This document shows, piece after piece, positions 41,737 through 60,282 of a stretch of 64,000 bases of DNA. Both the position numbers and the translations under genes were made by a program. How positions within the stretch are numbered: position 1 is the stretch's first letter; each line of letters starts with the position of its first letter. Below the pieces are notes generated by a model that was not told the DNA's origin, ran no database searches, and saw only the letters and a list, made by a program, of their open reading frames with translations. This DNA comes from Ralstonia pickettii (GTDB lineage: Bacteria; Pseudomonadota; Gammaproteobacteria; Burkholderiales; Burkholderiaceae): positions 109,853 through 173,852 of the forward strand of contig NZ_JFZG01000020.1 in NCBI RefSeq assembly GCF_000607165.1, written 5' to 3'.

Positions 41737-44700
41737 TCACTCCACCTTGAACGGATAGCTAGCCGTCTTGCCGTCGCCCTGGAACGCCTTCGCTTCCGGC
41801 TGGTACATGCGGAAGTAGCGCACCGGCGGCAGCGCAAAGCGGCCCGGCAGCGAGAAGCGCACAAGCTGGCGCAGCACGGTCGGGCGCTCCAGCGCGGGCA
41901 CCGGCTGGTTGTACGAGAGCTGACCCATTTCATACGCGGCCTTGCGCTCGAACGCCTGCGCACCGTTGCCTTCGTTCGGCTCGCCTTTCAGGCCGTCGAT
42001 CTGGATGCCCCAGGTGGTGGCTTCCACTTCGGCGCCCGGCGGCAGCGGCACTTCGACCAGGCCGTAGCGGTACGTGCCTTGGCGCGGCGTCAGCACCACC
42101 TCGTCAACGTAGAGGGCGTTGCTGTCGAGCGTGTCGCCTGGCTTGACGGGCTTGGCGGTAAAGGCAATGCCGCTGCTGGTAGCGTCGGCCGCCGGCTGCT
42201 TGAGCGCCTTCGGATCGGCCTTGGCGGGCGCGCTGTCGATCGGCTCAAGACGGTACAACTTGCGCTCCACCGTGATCGGCAGCTTGGAGGCCTCGGCCGC
42301 GCGGCTGCGGTACGACACGATGGCCGATTGTGTGGTCACGTCGGTCGGAGCCGCCGTCAGGTCCAGCGCGGCGGGCACTTGCGCGCCGGTCCAGCGCCAC
42401 GTCGGCACACCCACCGGCGAGCGCGTCGCCTGCCAGCCGCCGGCCGAAACGGCCGGCTGGACGGTGGCAGCGCTCGCGCCCTGCAGGCCGCCCAACCCCT
42501 TCTGCAGCCAGACCAGCGCGACAGCGCGATCCATCGTCGGCATGGCGGCACTCGCGCGGGCCAGCAACGGCGCCGGGTCGGCTGCCGAGCGGCCACCGCC
42601 CATCAGCAACAGGCTCTGCACCAGCGGCGAGTTGTTGGCAGCGAGCGCGTTGCGTGCAGCAATGTCGGCGGAGACCAGCGCTTCCGGCACCGGCTGACCG
42701 ATTTGGCGCATCAGTTGTGCCGTCAGCACCGTCGCAACCTGACGGCCACGCGTGGAATCCGGTGCCACGAAGATCAGGCTGTCGCCCCCTGCAGGATCGG
42801 CATCGGCCGGGGCCTTGGCCGCCTTGCCGCCACTAGGCGCAAGCTCGTTGGCCACCCCCGACAGCGGCGTTGCCACCGGCAGGCCCATCTCGTTGGCAAA
42901 CCACAGCGCGAGCGCGCGATGCAGCAGCGGCTCGTTCTGACTGGTGCGCTTGTAGGCTTCGAGCACCTGCTTCCAGTTGTCTGCCGGCAGGCTGATGCCG
43001 ACCGAGCGGCTGGCGAGCCAATCCGCGTAATACGCATACGACGTGATCAGCGCGCTGCTGGTCGTCAGCTCGCCCCACCAGCCGAAGGTGCCGTTGGTGC
43101 CGGCCAGCAGTGCCAAACGCTGGCGCTGCGTGCGCAGCAGCGCGTCGACGCCTTGCGTGCCTGCGGGGCCACCGTCACCCAGACGCGTGCCGGTGGCAGC
43201 CAGACTCTGCTGGGCAAGCGCCAGCGGGATCAAGCGGCTGGCGGTCTGCTCGGCGCAGCCGTACGGATACTCGATCAGGTCATCCGCCACGCGGGCGAAC
43301 TGGCTGGCCGTGTTACCGACCACGCGCAGGCGCACGTCGCGCGCATCAGCCGGCAGCCCAAGCGGCAGGCGCGTGCCCTGTAACTGCGTGAGCGGGACGA
43401 CGTTTTCACGGTCGGCCAGCCAGCCCGCGGCATCCAGCTTGAGCGTGGTCTGCAGGCGGTCCGACACATTGTCGTCCTGCTTCAGCTCGGCATTCACGAC
43501 ACCCGCCTGCAGCGCCGTGACGGGCGCGCGCAGGTAGTTGGCGCCGCGCTTGAGCGTCACGCGCTGGTTGATGTTCAAGCCTGCGCCCGAGACGATCCAG
43601 TCGGCGGTGATGTCCTTGTCGGTCTGGTTGAAGGCGACCATGTCCAGACGCGGCTGATCGCTTTCGCGGAAGCGTTGCGGGCCGGTCCACTTCAGGTAGA
43701 GCGGCTTGTCGGAGCGGATGCTCGCGGTGCGCTGGCCGACGATGCCGTCCGATGCGCCGGTGGTGGACACCGCGCGCACGGTAATGCGCCAGCGCGCCAG
43801 CGAATCCGGCATCTTGAACGTCATGCGGGCACGGCCATCGGCGCCGGTCTGCAGGTTGGCGACCCAGGCGGCGGTGTCCTGCTCGTCGCGGCGGGGCCGC
43901 TCCAGCACCTTCACGCCGCGCTCGTTGTGGCGGCCATACGTGCCACCCGGTTTGCCCGGCAGCGAGGCGAGCGCCAGGTCATAGCTGATGAAGCTCTGGC
44001 TCGATGTGGTGCGCACGCTGTTGCGGCGCGGGTGATAGAAGAAGTCGACGATGCTGGGGGCCACTTCTGGCTGCAGCACGTAGATCATTTCGTCGACCAC
44101 CGAGACGGTCAGGTTGGCCGGCACGGGCTTGCCCGCCAGCGCGCTGGTCAGGTCCAGCGTGACGGTCTCGCCCGGGGCGTAGACGGCCTTGTCGGCATGC
44201 ACGCTCAAGTCCAGGGTGGGTTGCGTGACGACGATGCCGGCGTTCTGGAACACCATGTCGCCGTCGCGAACGTACAGCACCGAGAACGTCATGTTGGGCG
44301 CGAACTCTGCGCCGATCTTGATGCGCGCGCGGTATTGCGACGGCGTGACCTTCTGCAGGCTCAGCCATTCGCCGCCGCGCGTGAGCAACGCATGGCGCTC
44401 GACTTTGTCGCGCTCCAGCGTAAGCAACGCGTCGTCCACCGGTTGCGGGAACGTGATCAGCGCTTCGGCCGTGTCGCCAATCTGATAGCGGTCGCGGTCG
44501 AACACCATTTCGATATTGCCCGGCACGGTCTGCACGCCATCGCCAGCCACCCAGTGGCTCGATGCGGCAAGCAGGTTGCCGGCAGCATCGCGCACCGACA
44601 GCGTGTACGAGCCCGGTTGGTCAAACTTGACCGGGAACGTGGCGTTGCCCTTGGCATCCGGCGCGAGCGTGCCTTCGGTGCGCGTGCGCGTTTCCAGGCG

Positions 44701-46521
44701 CACCAGATCCCACTTGGCGGGCGGGGCGCTTGCACCGCTTGTGCCACCGACAACCGGCATCGGCGTGAGCGTGAACGAGACGTTCTGCCCCGGCGTGGTG
44801 AAGTTCGACGTGGTCGACAGCTTGTACGGCGTGGCGCCACGTGCGATCAGCAATTCGCGCGTGACCTTCACGCGATACGCCGCACCGTCGTTGGCGAACA
44901 CGGTCACGACGTAGCGGCTCGGCTCCTTGGCGGCGGGCAGTTCCAGCTTGGCGTTGCCGTCCCCATCGGTGGTCAGCTCCTGCTGTTCGAGCTTGACGGG
45001 GAACAGGCCCGCGTAACGCAGCTCGCCCTCCACCATCGTCACCTGTTGCGCGCGCAGGCTGACCGATACCTTGCCGTTCTTGACCGGCTTGCCATCCGGA
45101 TAGCGCAGGCTGATCTTGCCCTTGACCGCTTCGCCCGTGCCGTAGCTCGCCTTGTCCAGCGACAGGTTCACGTCAAAGTGTGGCTTGATGTATTCGGCCA
45201 CGCGGAAAGCGCCACCATAGGTGCCTCCGTTGTAATCGAAGCGCAGCGAGTAGCCGCCTGCCGGTGCGTTGGACGGCAGCGTAAAGCGCGCGTCCGCCCC
45301 GGTCTCACCCGCCAGACGCGTGGTGGACGTGGCTACCGGCGCGCCATTCGGGTCGAGCACTTGCAGCTTGATGTCGCCGGCAGCCGGCACAGTCGATTCG
45401 GTCGCGTTCTTGAAGTTGCGGCCGATGAACTTGACGTTCACTTCGTCGCCCGGGCGATACAAGGGACGATCAGTGAAGGCGTACAGCTTGGTGTTGTAGA
45501 TCTCGCTGTCGTAATAGAAATTCTCGGAGATGAACACGCCGCCCGCGCGGTCGTTGCCGATCACGTAGCTGCGTTCGGGCGAGACGTGGCGCAGGTCGGC
45601 CGTGCCGTCCGCCTCGGTGGTGCCCGAGGCGAGCACGCCCACACCGTCGGTCCAGCTCACCGACGCGCCGGCAACGGGCTTACCGCTCTTGCGCTCGGCC
45701 GTCCACACCATCATCCCTTGCGAGGTGCCCTTGGTAACGGCCACGGTGTCCGACACGAACAGCAGCGTGTGCGCACGGTATGCGCCAATCACTGCTTCAA
45801 CGATGTACAAACCCGCCGGCAGCTTGCCGACCGGAATCATCACGTTGCCGGCGTTCTGCGGCATCCATTCGCTGCTGCTGCCCTCGAGCTTTACGTCCTT
45901 GGGCGGTGCGATGGGCTTGGCGTCCCAGATCGGGTAGCGGAAGCGGCCCAGCAGTTCGTAGCCCTTGAGCGGCGCATATTGCGGGTTGTGCGAGAAGCGC
46001 GTGGGCGCGGTCATCTGATCGCCCATGCTGAACTGCGGCGCGGTCTCCACGGCCTTGCTGCGCGTGGCGAACGACAGCACGCGTTGCCAGGCGCGGCGGG
46101 CCTGGCGCGTCCAGTTGTCCCACAAATAGGCGAGCGTGTTGGCCAGGCCTTCACCCGTGTAGTTAGCCTTGACGTCGATGCGGTGCAGGTTCTTCTGCGC
46201 CTTCAGAAATTCCAGCGGCTGTGGCACGCGGTAGACGAGGATGTCTGCACCGCCGTAGCGGGACAGTTCGTCCTTGTACTCGCGGCCCGGCGCTTCAAGG
46301 CGGACCATCGCTTCCTGATCGGTGCCGTAGCTCGCATCCGACAACAGAAAGAATGGCTGCCCCTTGAACGGCTCGTAGCCGCTGCCTGGCACGTCGAACA
46401 GCGTGGGGTTGGGCTTCTCCGGCGCATCGGCCGCGTGCGCTGCCGGTACCGAAGCGACCAACGCCAGCACCGTCAGGCAGACGGTGGCAACGAGATTGAA
46501 CGACAGCCAACGGTTGCGCAT
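41737..46521 (-). CDS. yfaS: Bacterial alpha-2-macroglobulin (YfaS/MagD type)
   Basis: A 1594-residue periplasmic giant with a Sec signal ending AAHA (about residue 30) and no lipobox. Macroglobulin beta-domains run through the first 900 residues (for example KLYAFTDRPLYRPGDEVNVKF and the TYGGAFRVAEYIKPHFDV segment). The thioester-domain motif CAEQ is at residues 1089-1092 in YPYGCAEQTASRLIPL, matching the CxEQ thioester that covalently traps proteases. A receptor-type end domain follows (PLPPGAEVEATTWG). The E. coli and Pseudomonas homologues are anchored envelope defence proteins against host or rival proteases. ATG 46521 is chosen; ribosome site weak. It follows yfaT by 8 bases. Confidence 0.93.
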   Translation of the reverse strand: MRNRWLSFNLVATVCLTVLALVASVPAAHAADAPEKPNPTLFDVPGSGYEPFKGQPFFLLSDASYGTDQEAMVRLEAPGREYKDELSRYGGADILVYRVPQPLEFLKAQKNLHRIDVKANYTGEGLANTLAYLWDNWTRQARRAWQRVLSFATRSKAVETAPQFSMGDQMTAPTRFSHNPQYAPLKGYELLGRFRYPIWDAKPIAPPKDVKLEGSSSEWMPQNAGNVMIPVGKLPAGLYIVEAVIGAYRAHTLLFVSDTVAVTKGTSQGMMVWTAERKSGKPVAGASVSWTDGVGVLASGTTEADGTADLRHVSPERSYVIGNDRAGGVFISENFYYDSEIYNTKLYAFTDRPLYRPGDEVNVKFIGRNFKNATESTVPAAGDIKLQVLDPNGAPVATSTTRLAGETGADARFTLPSNAPAGGYSLRFDYNGGTYGGAFRVAEYIKPHFDVNLSLDKASYGTGEAVKGKISLRYPDGKPVKNGKVSVSLRAQQVTMVEGELRYAGLFPVKLEQQELTTDGDGNAKLELPAAKEPSRYVVTVFANDGAAYRVKVTRELLIARGATPYKLSTTSNFTTPGQNVSFTLTPMPVVGGTSGASAPPAKWDLVRLETRTRTEGTLAPDAKGNATFPVKFDQPGSYTLSVRDAAGNLLAASSHWVAGDGVQTVPGNIEMVFDRDRYQIGDTAEALITFPQPVDDALLTLERDKVERHALLTRGGEWLSLQKVTPSQYRARIKIGAEFAPNMTFSVLYVRDGDMVFQNAGIVVTQPTLDLSVHADKAVYAPGETVTLDLTSALAGKPVPANLTVSVVDEMIYVLQPEVAPSIVDFFYHPRRNSVRTTSSQSFISYDLALASLPGKPGGTYGRHNERGVKVLERPRRDEQDTAAWVANLQTGADGRARMTFKMPDSLARWRITVRAVSTTGASDGIVGQRTASIRSDKPLYLKWTGPQRFRESDQPRLDMVAFNQTDKDITADWIVSGAGLNINQRVTLKRGANYLRAPVTALQAGVVNAELKQDDNVSDRLQTTLKLDAAGWLADRENVVPLTQLQGTRLPLGLPADARDVRLRVVGNTASQFARVADDLIEYPYGCAEQTASRLIPLALAQQSLAATGTRLGDGGPAGTQGVDALLRTQRQRLALLAGTNGTFGWWGELTTSSALITSYAYYADWLASRSVGISLPADNWKQVLEAYKRTSQNEPLLHRALALWFANEMGLPVATPLSGVANELAPSGGKAAKAPADADPAGGDSLIFVAPDSTRGRQVATVLTAQLMRQIGQPVPEALVSADIAARNALAANNSPLVQSLLLMGGGRSAADPAPLLARASAAMPTMDRAVALVWLQKGLGGLQGASAATVQPAVSAGGWQATRSPVGVPTWRWTGAQVPAALDLTAAPTDVTTQSAIVSYRSRAAEASKLPITVERKLYRLEPIDSAPAKADPKALKQPAADATSSGIAFTAKPVKPGDTLDSNALYVDEVVLTPRQGTYRYGLVEVPLPPGAEVEATTWGIQIDGLKGEPNEGNGAQAFERKAAYEMGQLSYNQPVPALERPTVLRQLVRFSLPGRFALPPVRYFRMYQPEAKAFQGDGKTASYPFKVE

Positions 46522-46529
46522 GAGTTTTT

Positions 46530-47234
46530 CTACCGTGTCAAAAAGGCCAGACGAAACACGCCGATGAAGTTGGGGTTGCCGCTCTGCGGCTGCCAGCGCG
46601 AGTCTTTCCATTGCATCAGTTCAGAGACCGGGACCGCGCGCAGGCCGTTGTCGGTGCGGGTGACGGTGCCGGTGTGGTAAGCGATGTAGCGATCCATCCA
46701 GATCATCAGATGCTGGTCGTCGCCTTGATCGAAGAAGAGCAGATCGCCTGGGAGCGCTTGGTTGACATCCTTGGCGATGAATCGGCTGTTCTGCTGGATG
46801 AGCCCTAGCGCCGAAACGTACGCTCCAGTACTGCCATCGAAGCGCGCCCACCGCTGCGTCAGCGTGCGCTGGGCAGGCGTGAGATTCAGTTCAGGCGGCA
46901 GGTGTCGCGCGGATTCCGCGTCGCGCATGCCGTTGGCACGCAGCCACCGAGCGTCGTGCGTGCGCAGCGCCTCGCCAGCGGCGAAGCGCACGAGGCCGGC
47001 GCAGTCGCGATGCGTCCAGCGCGGCGTCGGGCCTTGTCGAAGCTGCTCGTTGACGATGCGAACGAACCACGCACGGAACACACTGGATTGATCCGGCGTC
47101 AGTGCATCGGCGTCCGCCGGCGCCGTGTCGGCCCAGCCCGACAACGCATGCACAGACGGAGCGAGCAGGCAGGCGCCCGCCGCCGTCAACCAACGGCGGC
47201 GGTTCAGCGCGGCGGCCTGGGCGCGCAGCGTCAT
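46530..47234 (-). CDS. yfaT: YfaT-like protein (DUF1175), probable NlpC/P60-type peptidase
   Basis: A 234-residue exported protein; the N-terminus [16 protein letters not shown] looks Tat-like, with a signal ending VHA. Known in E. coli as yfaT of unknown function. Three blocks match the NlpC/P60 cysteine peptidase layout: Cys78 in [11 protein letters not shown], then PGDLLFF (162-168), His175 in [10 protein letters not shown], and His187 in YIAYHTGT. This suggests a peptidoglycan peptidase or transferase, by inference. Its ATG overlaps the yfaA stop (ATGA). Confidence 0.82.
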   Translation of the reverse strand: MTLRAQAAALNRRRWLTAAGACLLAPSVHALSGWADTAPADADALTPDQSSVFRAWFVRIVNEQLRQGPTPRWTHRDCAGLVRFAAGEALRTHDARWLRANGMRDAESARHLPPELNLTPAQRTLTQRWARFDGSTGAYVSALGLIQQNSRFIAKDVNQALPGDLLFFDQGDDQHLMIWMDRYIAYHTGTVTRTDNGLRAVPVSELMQWKDSRWQPQSGNPNFIGVFRLAFLTR

Positions 47235-49084
47235 TGCGTGCTTGTGTTGTCTTCGGAAGCGGCAGCCGCAGCCGCTGCGATCGGCGCATCGGCCGACGGG
47301 ACTGACGCTGCAGCGGCGTCAGCCGGCGGCGGCGTGCCATCGCCACCGGCAGGCAGACCGCGTCCGCTTGAGAGCCACGTCACCGGCACCCAGCCACGCG
47401 ACGACGGCACACCGCCATCCAACGCCAGTGACACCGGCGCATACCGCGACAACGCCTTGAGCTTCGGAAACAGATGCGTCTGCGCAGCGTTCAGGAACAC
47501 CGCTTCCTGGTCGGCCGGCAGCGCGGCACCGGCTTCGCGGCGGACGAGCGGCGCGAGCGATGCGGGCGTCATCGTCAGGACGATGCGGTCAGTCTTGTCC
47601 TTCGGCAAGCTATCCGCCACCGCCGGGAAGCGCTTGGCGAGCACTGCCAATGCGTCATCGACGAGGCGCGCATCCGGCGAGAACACCACCACGTCTCCCG
47701 CAATCGCCAGCGTGACGGGGAAGTAGCGATCCGAGGACAGCTGCGCGGCAAACGGAGCATCCGCCGATTGCGCCGTACCGTAGGGTGCGCTCACCGGGCG
47801 CTGCCACAGCGTGGCGTTGGCGGGCCCCGGCTTCGTGGTCACCGGCAGGCGCTTGTAAGGGCCGGACTTGTCGTCGGCCTGCGCCTTGGCTTCGTACGAC
47901 CCAACGATCTGAGCGAACAGCGCTGCCAGGGCCGGCTTGACCGCCTCGGCCTGCGACGCCGACGACAGCTTCGCTACGAACAGCGGCGCGACCAGCGACG
48001 ACTTGCCGTACCAGCACGCTGCAGCCGGGCCCGCAAACGCATCGCCAACGTGCGCGGCGGCTTCACTGATCTCCTTCGCGTCGCCGGCCACGGATCGCAG
48101 CAGCGTGCCGGCGGCCTTCCAGTCGACCGGCAGCGTGGCGCACGCGGCCGGATCAGACGGGAGCGCGCGCCACAGGCCTGCGTTGTCCCACTTGCCGGTC
48201 AGGCGGCTCGGGTCGATAAGCGCGGCGCTCTGCCAGCCGTTGCCCCCGCCGTCCTTGCCCGAACCGAAGTCGAAGCGCAGCGCTTCAATGCCGGGAAAGT
48301 ACTGCTGATAACCGAACGACAGATAGTTCGCGCTCACCACAACGTGATGGCCCGTCGGCTCCTGCGCGGGCAGCGCGTACGCTGTGCCCTGCACGTTGCG
48401 CCTGCCGGTATCGTCCGACAGCAGCGCCGCCAGCGCGCTCGCCTGCTTGGAAATCGGCTTGCCGTCCTTGTCCAGCAGGATGCCCGGTTCGGACAGCGCG
48501 ATCAGCCGATCGCCCTTGCTGGCAACCAGGATCGAACGCGTGGCCGAGAGCCTGAGCGCGTACACCGGCGCGCCGGAATCGCCGAGCCCATCGGCGACTT
48601 TGCTGAGCTGCGCGTCGCTCGTAGCCACGGTGGCCACGGCTTCCAGCGCCTTGGCCAAGCCATTGCGCTGCATCGAGAGCACCCAGTAGCGCAGCTTGTC
48701 GTCCGGACCACGCCACAGCATCACGCGGGCGGGCTCGTCAAACACGTGCTTGAGCACCGTCTCGGCCAGGTCGAGCTTCTGCTCGTACGCCAGGCGGCGC
48801 AGCGCACCGGCCACCGAGAGGCGGTCTTCGTTGCCTTCGTAATAGGCGACGAAATCTTCGGTCAACACATCGCGCAGCAGCGGCACGCGCAGCACGTCGC
48901 GCGGCAGTTGCGACAGGCTTTGGCTGTCGATCAGGGCGTCGGGATATGTCAGGTCGAGCTGGACCTGGCGAGCGTGCAGCGCGCGTGTGCGGCCAAACGG
49001 GTGCCAGACCATCTGCACCACCGCCGCACCGGCAACGACCAGGGCGACCGCACCAACGGCGATCTGCTTGCGTGTGAGCTTCAT
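47231..49084 (-). CDS. yfaA: YfaA-like membrane-anchored protein (DUF2138)
   Basis: A 617-residue protein with a single N-terminal membrane anchor (residues 8-25) and a large, mostly beta-rich periplasmic part. No catalytic motif is recognised. Conserved-looking blocks are [37 protein letters not shown], and a C-terminal [15 protein letters not shown]. The last 45 residues are an Ala/Pro/Ser tail. It is the first gene of the yfa operon. No ribosome site is visible before ATG, so initiation may be inefficient. Confidence 0.8.
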   Translation of the reverse strand: MKLTRKQIAVGAVALVVAGAAVVQMVWHPFGRTRALHARQVQLDLTYPDALIDSQSLSQLPRDVLRVPLLRDVLTEDFVAYYEGNEDRLSVAGALRRLAYEQKLDLAETVLKHVFDEPARVMLWRGPDDKLRYWVLSMQRNGLAKALEAVATVATSDAQLSKVADGLGDSGAPVYALRLSATRSILVASKGDRLIALSEPGILLDKDGKPISKQASALAALLSDDTGRRNVQGTAYALPAQEPTGHHVVVSANYLSFGYQQYFPGIEALRFDFGSGKDGGGNGWQSAALIDPSRLTGKWDNAGLWRALPSDPAACATLPVDWKAAGTLLRSVAGDAKEISEAAAHVGDAFAGPAAACWYGKSSLVAPLFVAKLSSASQAEAVKPALAALFAQIVGSYEAKAQADDKSGPYKRLPVTTKPGPANATLWQRPVSAPYGTAQSADAPFAAQLSSDRYFPVTLAIAGDVVVFSPDARLVDDALAVLAKRFPAVADSLPKDKTDRIVLTMTPASLAPLVRREAGAALPADQEAVFLNAAQTHLFPKLKALSRYAPVSLALDGGVPSSRGWVPVTWLSSGRGLPAGGDGTPPPADAAAASVPSADAPIAAAAAAASEDNTSTQ

Positions 49085-49294
49085 GGAGGAATCGTCGGCA
49101 AGACTGGAGGGGCCGGCGACTTGCTGGAACCTGCTTCGCTGGAGGGCGAGCAGATTGTAAAAAGTGCCGGTCTATAACCGCGAAATCATAGCGGTTGGCA
49201 TGTTAAGGCGGGTTAACGTCTCAAGAAAATACGAATCGGGCGACGCCGGTGTTGTTTTTGGTGTCCGCACAAAGCGCCGGAGAAGAACGCGGGC

Positions 49295-49325
49295 AAAAAA
49301 AAAGCCCGGCACATGGCCGGGCTTT
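49295..49325 (-). terminator. Terminator of the rpoBC operon
   Basis: A perfect 10-base-pair stem AAAGCCCGGC with GCCGGGCTTT around a five-base loop. On the minus strand it is followed by nine T. It lies 22 bases after the rpoC stop. Confidence 0.93.
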
Positions 49326-49346
49326 GATGGTGTTGCTTGCGTTCGC

Positions 49347-53576
<4,230 letters not shown>

Positions 53577-53703
53577 TCCAAACTCCTTGAGTTTGAGGCT
53601 GGCGTCTTGGTGTGACCCAAAGTCGCCGACCCTAAATCTTCGTCAATGGCTGCTGTTACCAGGGCATGGCGATGCTGCCGCCACGCCCTCACCGCATCGG
53701 CGC

Positions 53704-57810
<4,107 letters not shown>

Positions 57811-58186
57811 GGGATCTCCGAATCATCGCAAGTGCGCGCGACGGACTTAAGGCGATAAAGCACGCCTGACACTTGAGGTGTTCAGCGACTGGTGACGGGA
57901 TTTGGCGGTTGGCCGCTACCAACCTCTGGCTGACGGTACTGCGCGCGCCACCCGCACATGGGCCCATGGAGCCCATGCTACGGACGGGGGAGTACCCGAC
58001 CAAACTTGCCTTCTGCAGTCGGTTCAGAAGACAAACATCAGCGGACTGCGAACAGCCTAGTGTGCCACTGATGTTTGGCCTCTGCTGGCCTTGTCCTGGC
58101 CGGCTGCCGGAAAAACCCGGCAAAGAGACTTCAACGATACTTAAAGCGTGATTGCGGAATCGCTCAACAATCGGCCCTACAAGCGC
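57811..58186 (-). other. Untranslated spacer before rpoB
   Basis: No gene is seen. Structures include a hairpin TGCCGG/CCGGCA with a GTTTTT loop on the transcript (58105-58122), an imperfect stem at 57866-57885 near the rpoB start, and a 12-base palindrome CATGGGCCCATG at 57957-57968. In E. coli the equivalent spacer holds an RNase III site; these are candidates for that kind of processing. No convincing promoter was found. Confidence 0.5.
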
Positions 58187-58224
58187 AAAAAGGCTGGCGC
58201 CGGGAAATATCCCTTTGCCAGCCT
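58187..58224 (-). terminator. Attenuator after rplL
   Basis: An 8-base-pair stem AGGCTGGC with GCCAGCCT and an 18-base loop that itself can pair (GGG with CCC). On the minus strand it is followed by five T. It lies 36 bases after rplL. As in E. coli, partial termination here would set the ratio of L7/L12 to rpoB/rpoC. Confidence 0.75.
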
Positions 58225-58260
58225 CTATCGCGTACCGAGTACGGCACGCGAGACCTGCAC

Positions 58261-58635
58261 TTACTTGGCTTCGGCTTCCGCGCCGGCTTCCACCAGCTTC
58301 TTCACCAGCTCGTCGGCGGTCTTCTTGTCGACGCCTTCCTTCACGGGCTTCGGTGCGCCATCGACCAGGTCCTTGGCTTCCTTCAGGCCCAGACCGGTGA
58401 TTTCACGCACGGCCTTGATGACGCCAACCTTGTTCGCGCCGGCGCTCTTCAGCGTCACGGTGAATTCGGTTTGCTCTTCAGCAGCAGCAGCGCCACCAGC
58501 AGCAGCCGGACCGGCCACGGCCACGGCAGCAGCCGACACGCCAAACTTCTCTTCGAACGCCTTGACCAGGTCGTTCAGTTCCATCACGGACATCGCGCCA
58601 ACGGCTTCCAGGATGTCGTCTTTGGTGATTGCCAT
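58261..58635 (-). CDS. rplL: 50S ribosomal protein L7/L12
   Basis: A 124-residue stalk protein. The N-terminal dimer domain ([20 protein letters not shown]), Ala/Gly hinge ([17 protein letters not shown]) and C-terminal factor-binding domain ([24 protein letters not shown]) are present. GGAG precedes ATG. It is present in several copies per ribosome and recruits EF-Tu and EF-G. Confidence 0.97.
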   Translation of the reverse strand: MAITKDDILEAVGAMSVMELNDLVKAFEEKFGVSAAAVAVAGPAAAGGAAAAEEQTEFTVTLKSAGANKVGVIKAVREITGLGLKEAKDLVDGAPKPVKEGVDKKTADELVKKLVEAGAEAEAK

Positions 58636-58698
58636 TTGAATAACTCCAGAATGTGATTCGGTATCGATCGTGCGATCTGTACGCGGTGCTGCAGCCTA

Positions 58699-59205
58699 TT
58701 AGGCCGCTGCAGTCTCGCCTTCGCCTTGCTTGGCAGCCAGGGCACCCAGGGCGCGGGCAAAGCCCGACACCGGAGCCTGCATGACGAACAGCAGCTTGCT
58801 GAGCAGTTCTTCGCGGCTCGGAATCGTTGCCAGCGCCTTCACGGCGTCGACGTCGAGAACCTTGCCATCGTACGAACCGGCGCGCAGCACCAGCTTGTCA
58901 TTGCCCTTGGCGAAATCGTTCAGCACCTTGGCCGGGGCCACTGCGTCTTCGGAAATACCGTAGATCAGCGGGCCAGTCAGTTGCTCGGCGAGTTCGGCAA
59001 ACGGCGTGCCTTCAACAGCGCGGCGTGCCAGCGTGTTCTTCAGAACGCGCAGGTAGACGCCTTGCTGGCGCGCTTGCGCGCGCAGCTTGGTCAGATCGCC
59101 AACCGTGATACCGCGATATTCAGCAACGACGATGGTCGAGGCCTTGGCGACTTGCGCCGTTACCTCGGCCACGACGGCCTTCTTATCTTCGAGATTGAGT
59201 GCCAC
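58699..59205 (-). CDS. rplJ: 50S ribosomal protein L10
   Basis: A 168-residue stalk base protein that holds L7/L12 dimers by its C-terminal helix. It starts with GTG ([15 protein letters not shown]) after GGAG. The family core [21 protein letters not shown] and [10 protein letters not shown] are visible. In E. coli it represses its own operon by binding the leader; a long leader is present here as well. Confidence 0.97.
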   Translation of the reverse strand: MALNLEDKKAVVAEVTAQVAKASTIVVAEYRGITVGDLTKLRAQARQQGVYLRVLKNTLARRAVEGTPFAELAEQLTGPLIYGISEDAVAPAKVLNDFAKGNDKLVLRAGSYDGKVLDVDAVKALATIPSREELLSKLLFVMQAPVSGFARALGALAAKQGEGETAAA

Positions 59206-59581
59206 GGTTAAGCTCCAAAACGACTTCGGTTTCCACAGTCACTGCGGTCACCTCGGTCAGTCCAAAAGTACGGCGTCCGATTGGCACAAATCACTTCGGC
59301 AATACCAAAGTCACTTATTCCCTTCGGGGGCGCCATCTGCGTTGGCCGAGCATCGCCGCCGTTTCCGGAGGGAGCCGCGATTAAGGCGTTGGCCCCAAGG
59401 AGCCCTTCACCGCCAACGGTCTTTGATAACCAGCGGCGTCGGCTTGCTCGCGCAAACGTCTACCACTGCCCAAAGTCTGGTCCCTCAAACTTCAAGGGTC
59501 CGCGTGGCCGGGGCCACGCGAGAGAAAACTGCTAACACCGGGATGGTTATCGGGCCACCCAGTGCGAATAATCGAGGGCTA
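59206..59581 (-). promoter_or_regulatory. Probable L10 leader (rplA-rplJ spacer)
   Basis: A 376-base spacer with no gene. The position directly before rplJ and the size match the L10(L12)4-binding leader of other bacteria. It can form several stems (for example around CCCCCGAAGGG at 59325-59335). The exact binding fold was not traced, and any rplJ promoter would also be expected here. Confidence 0.45.
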
Positions 59582-60280
59582 TCAGGCAGCCGCCAGGGTC
59601 GCCTGGTCAACGCGCACGCCCACGCCCATCGTCGACGAGACGGCGACCTTGCGCAGGTACACACCCTTGCTCGATGCCGGCTTGGCCTTGGTCAGTGCGT
59701 CCAGCAGTGCAGCCAAGTTGCTCTTCAGCGCTGCCGGCTCGAACGAGCGGCGGCCGATGGTGGCGTGGATGATACCGGCCTTGTCGACACGGAATTGAAC
59801 CTGACCAGCCTTGGCGTTCTTCACGGCCGTGGCAACGTCCGGCGTCACGGTGCCGACCTTCGGGTTCGGCATCAGGCCGCGCGGGCCCAGGATCTGACCC
59901 AGCGTACCGACCACGCGCATCGTGTCCGGCGAAGCGATCACGACGTCGAAGTCCATCTTGCCGGCCTTGATCTGCTCGGCGAGGTCTTCCATGCCGACGA
60001 TCTCAGCGCCAGCAGCCTTGGCTTGCTCGGCCTTGTCGCCTTGGGCAAACACGGCCACACGCACCGACTTGCCGGTACCAGCAGGCAGCACCACCGAACC
60101 ACGGACCACTTGGTCCGACTTCTTTGCATCGATGCCAAGTTGCACGGCCACGTCGATGGACTCATCAAACTTGGCGCTGGCGCATTCCTTGACGAGGCTC
60201 AGCGCTTCGTCGATCGGATAGAACTTGGTACGCTCGACCTTGGCCTTGTTAGCGGCCGTACGCTTCGAAATCTTTGCCAT
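59582..60280 (-). CDS. rplA: 50S ribosomal protein L1
   Basis: A 232-residue mobile stalk protein that moves E-site tRNA, and repressor of the L11 operon in E. coli. It starts [20 protein letters not shown]. Signature: [27 protein letters not shown] precedes ATG, 2 bases after the rplK stop. Confidence 0.97.
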   Translation of the reverse strand: MAKISKRTAANKAKVERTKFYPIDEALSLVKECASAKFDESIDVAVQLGIDAKKSDQVVRGSVVLPAGTGKSVRVAVFAQGDKAEQAKAAGAEIVGMEDLAEQIKAGKMDFDVVIASPDTMRVVGTLGQILGPRGLMPNPKVGTVTPDVATAVKNAKAGQVQFRVDKAGIIHATIGRRSFEPAALKSNLAALLDALTKAKPASSKGVYLRKVAVSSTMGVGVRVDQATLAAA

Positions 60281-60282
60281 GA

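Noticed and set aside
43675..46680. A 1001-codon plus-strand open frame opposite yfaS
   Set aside because: Antisense shadow of the macroglobulin gene, rich in Arg/His/Gln with no domain; crosses the yfaS-yfaT junction.
57957..57968. CATGGGCCCATG palindrome before rpoB considered as an operator
   Set aside because: A GC-rich 12-base palindrome can occur by chance here; no promoter is near to support it.
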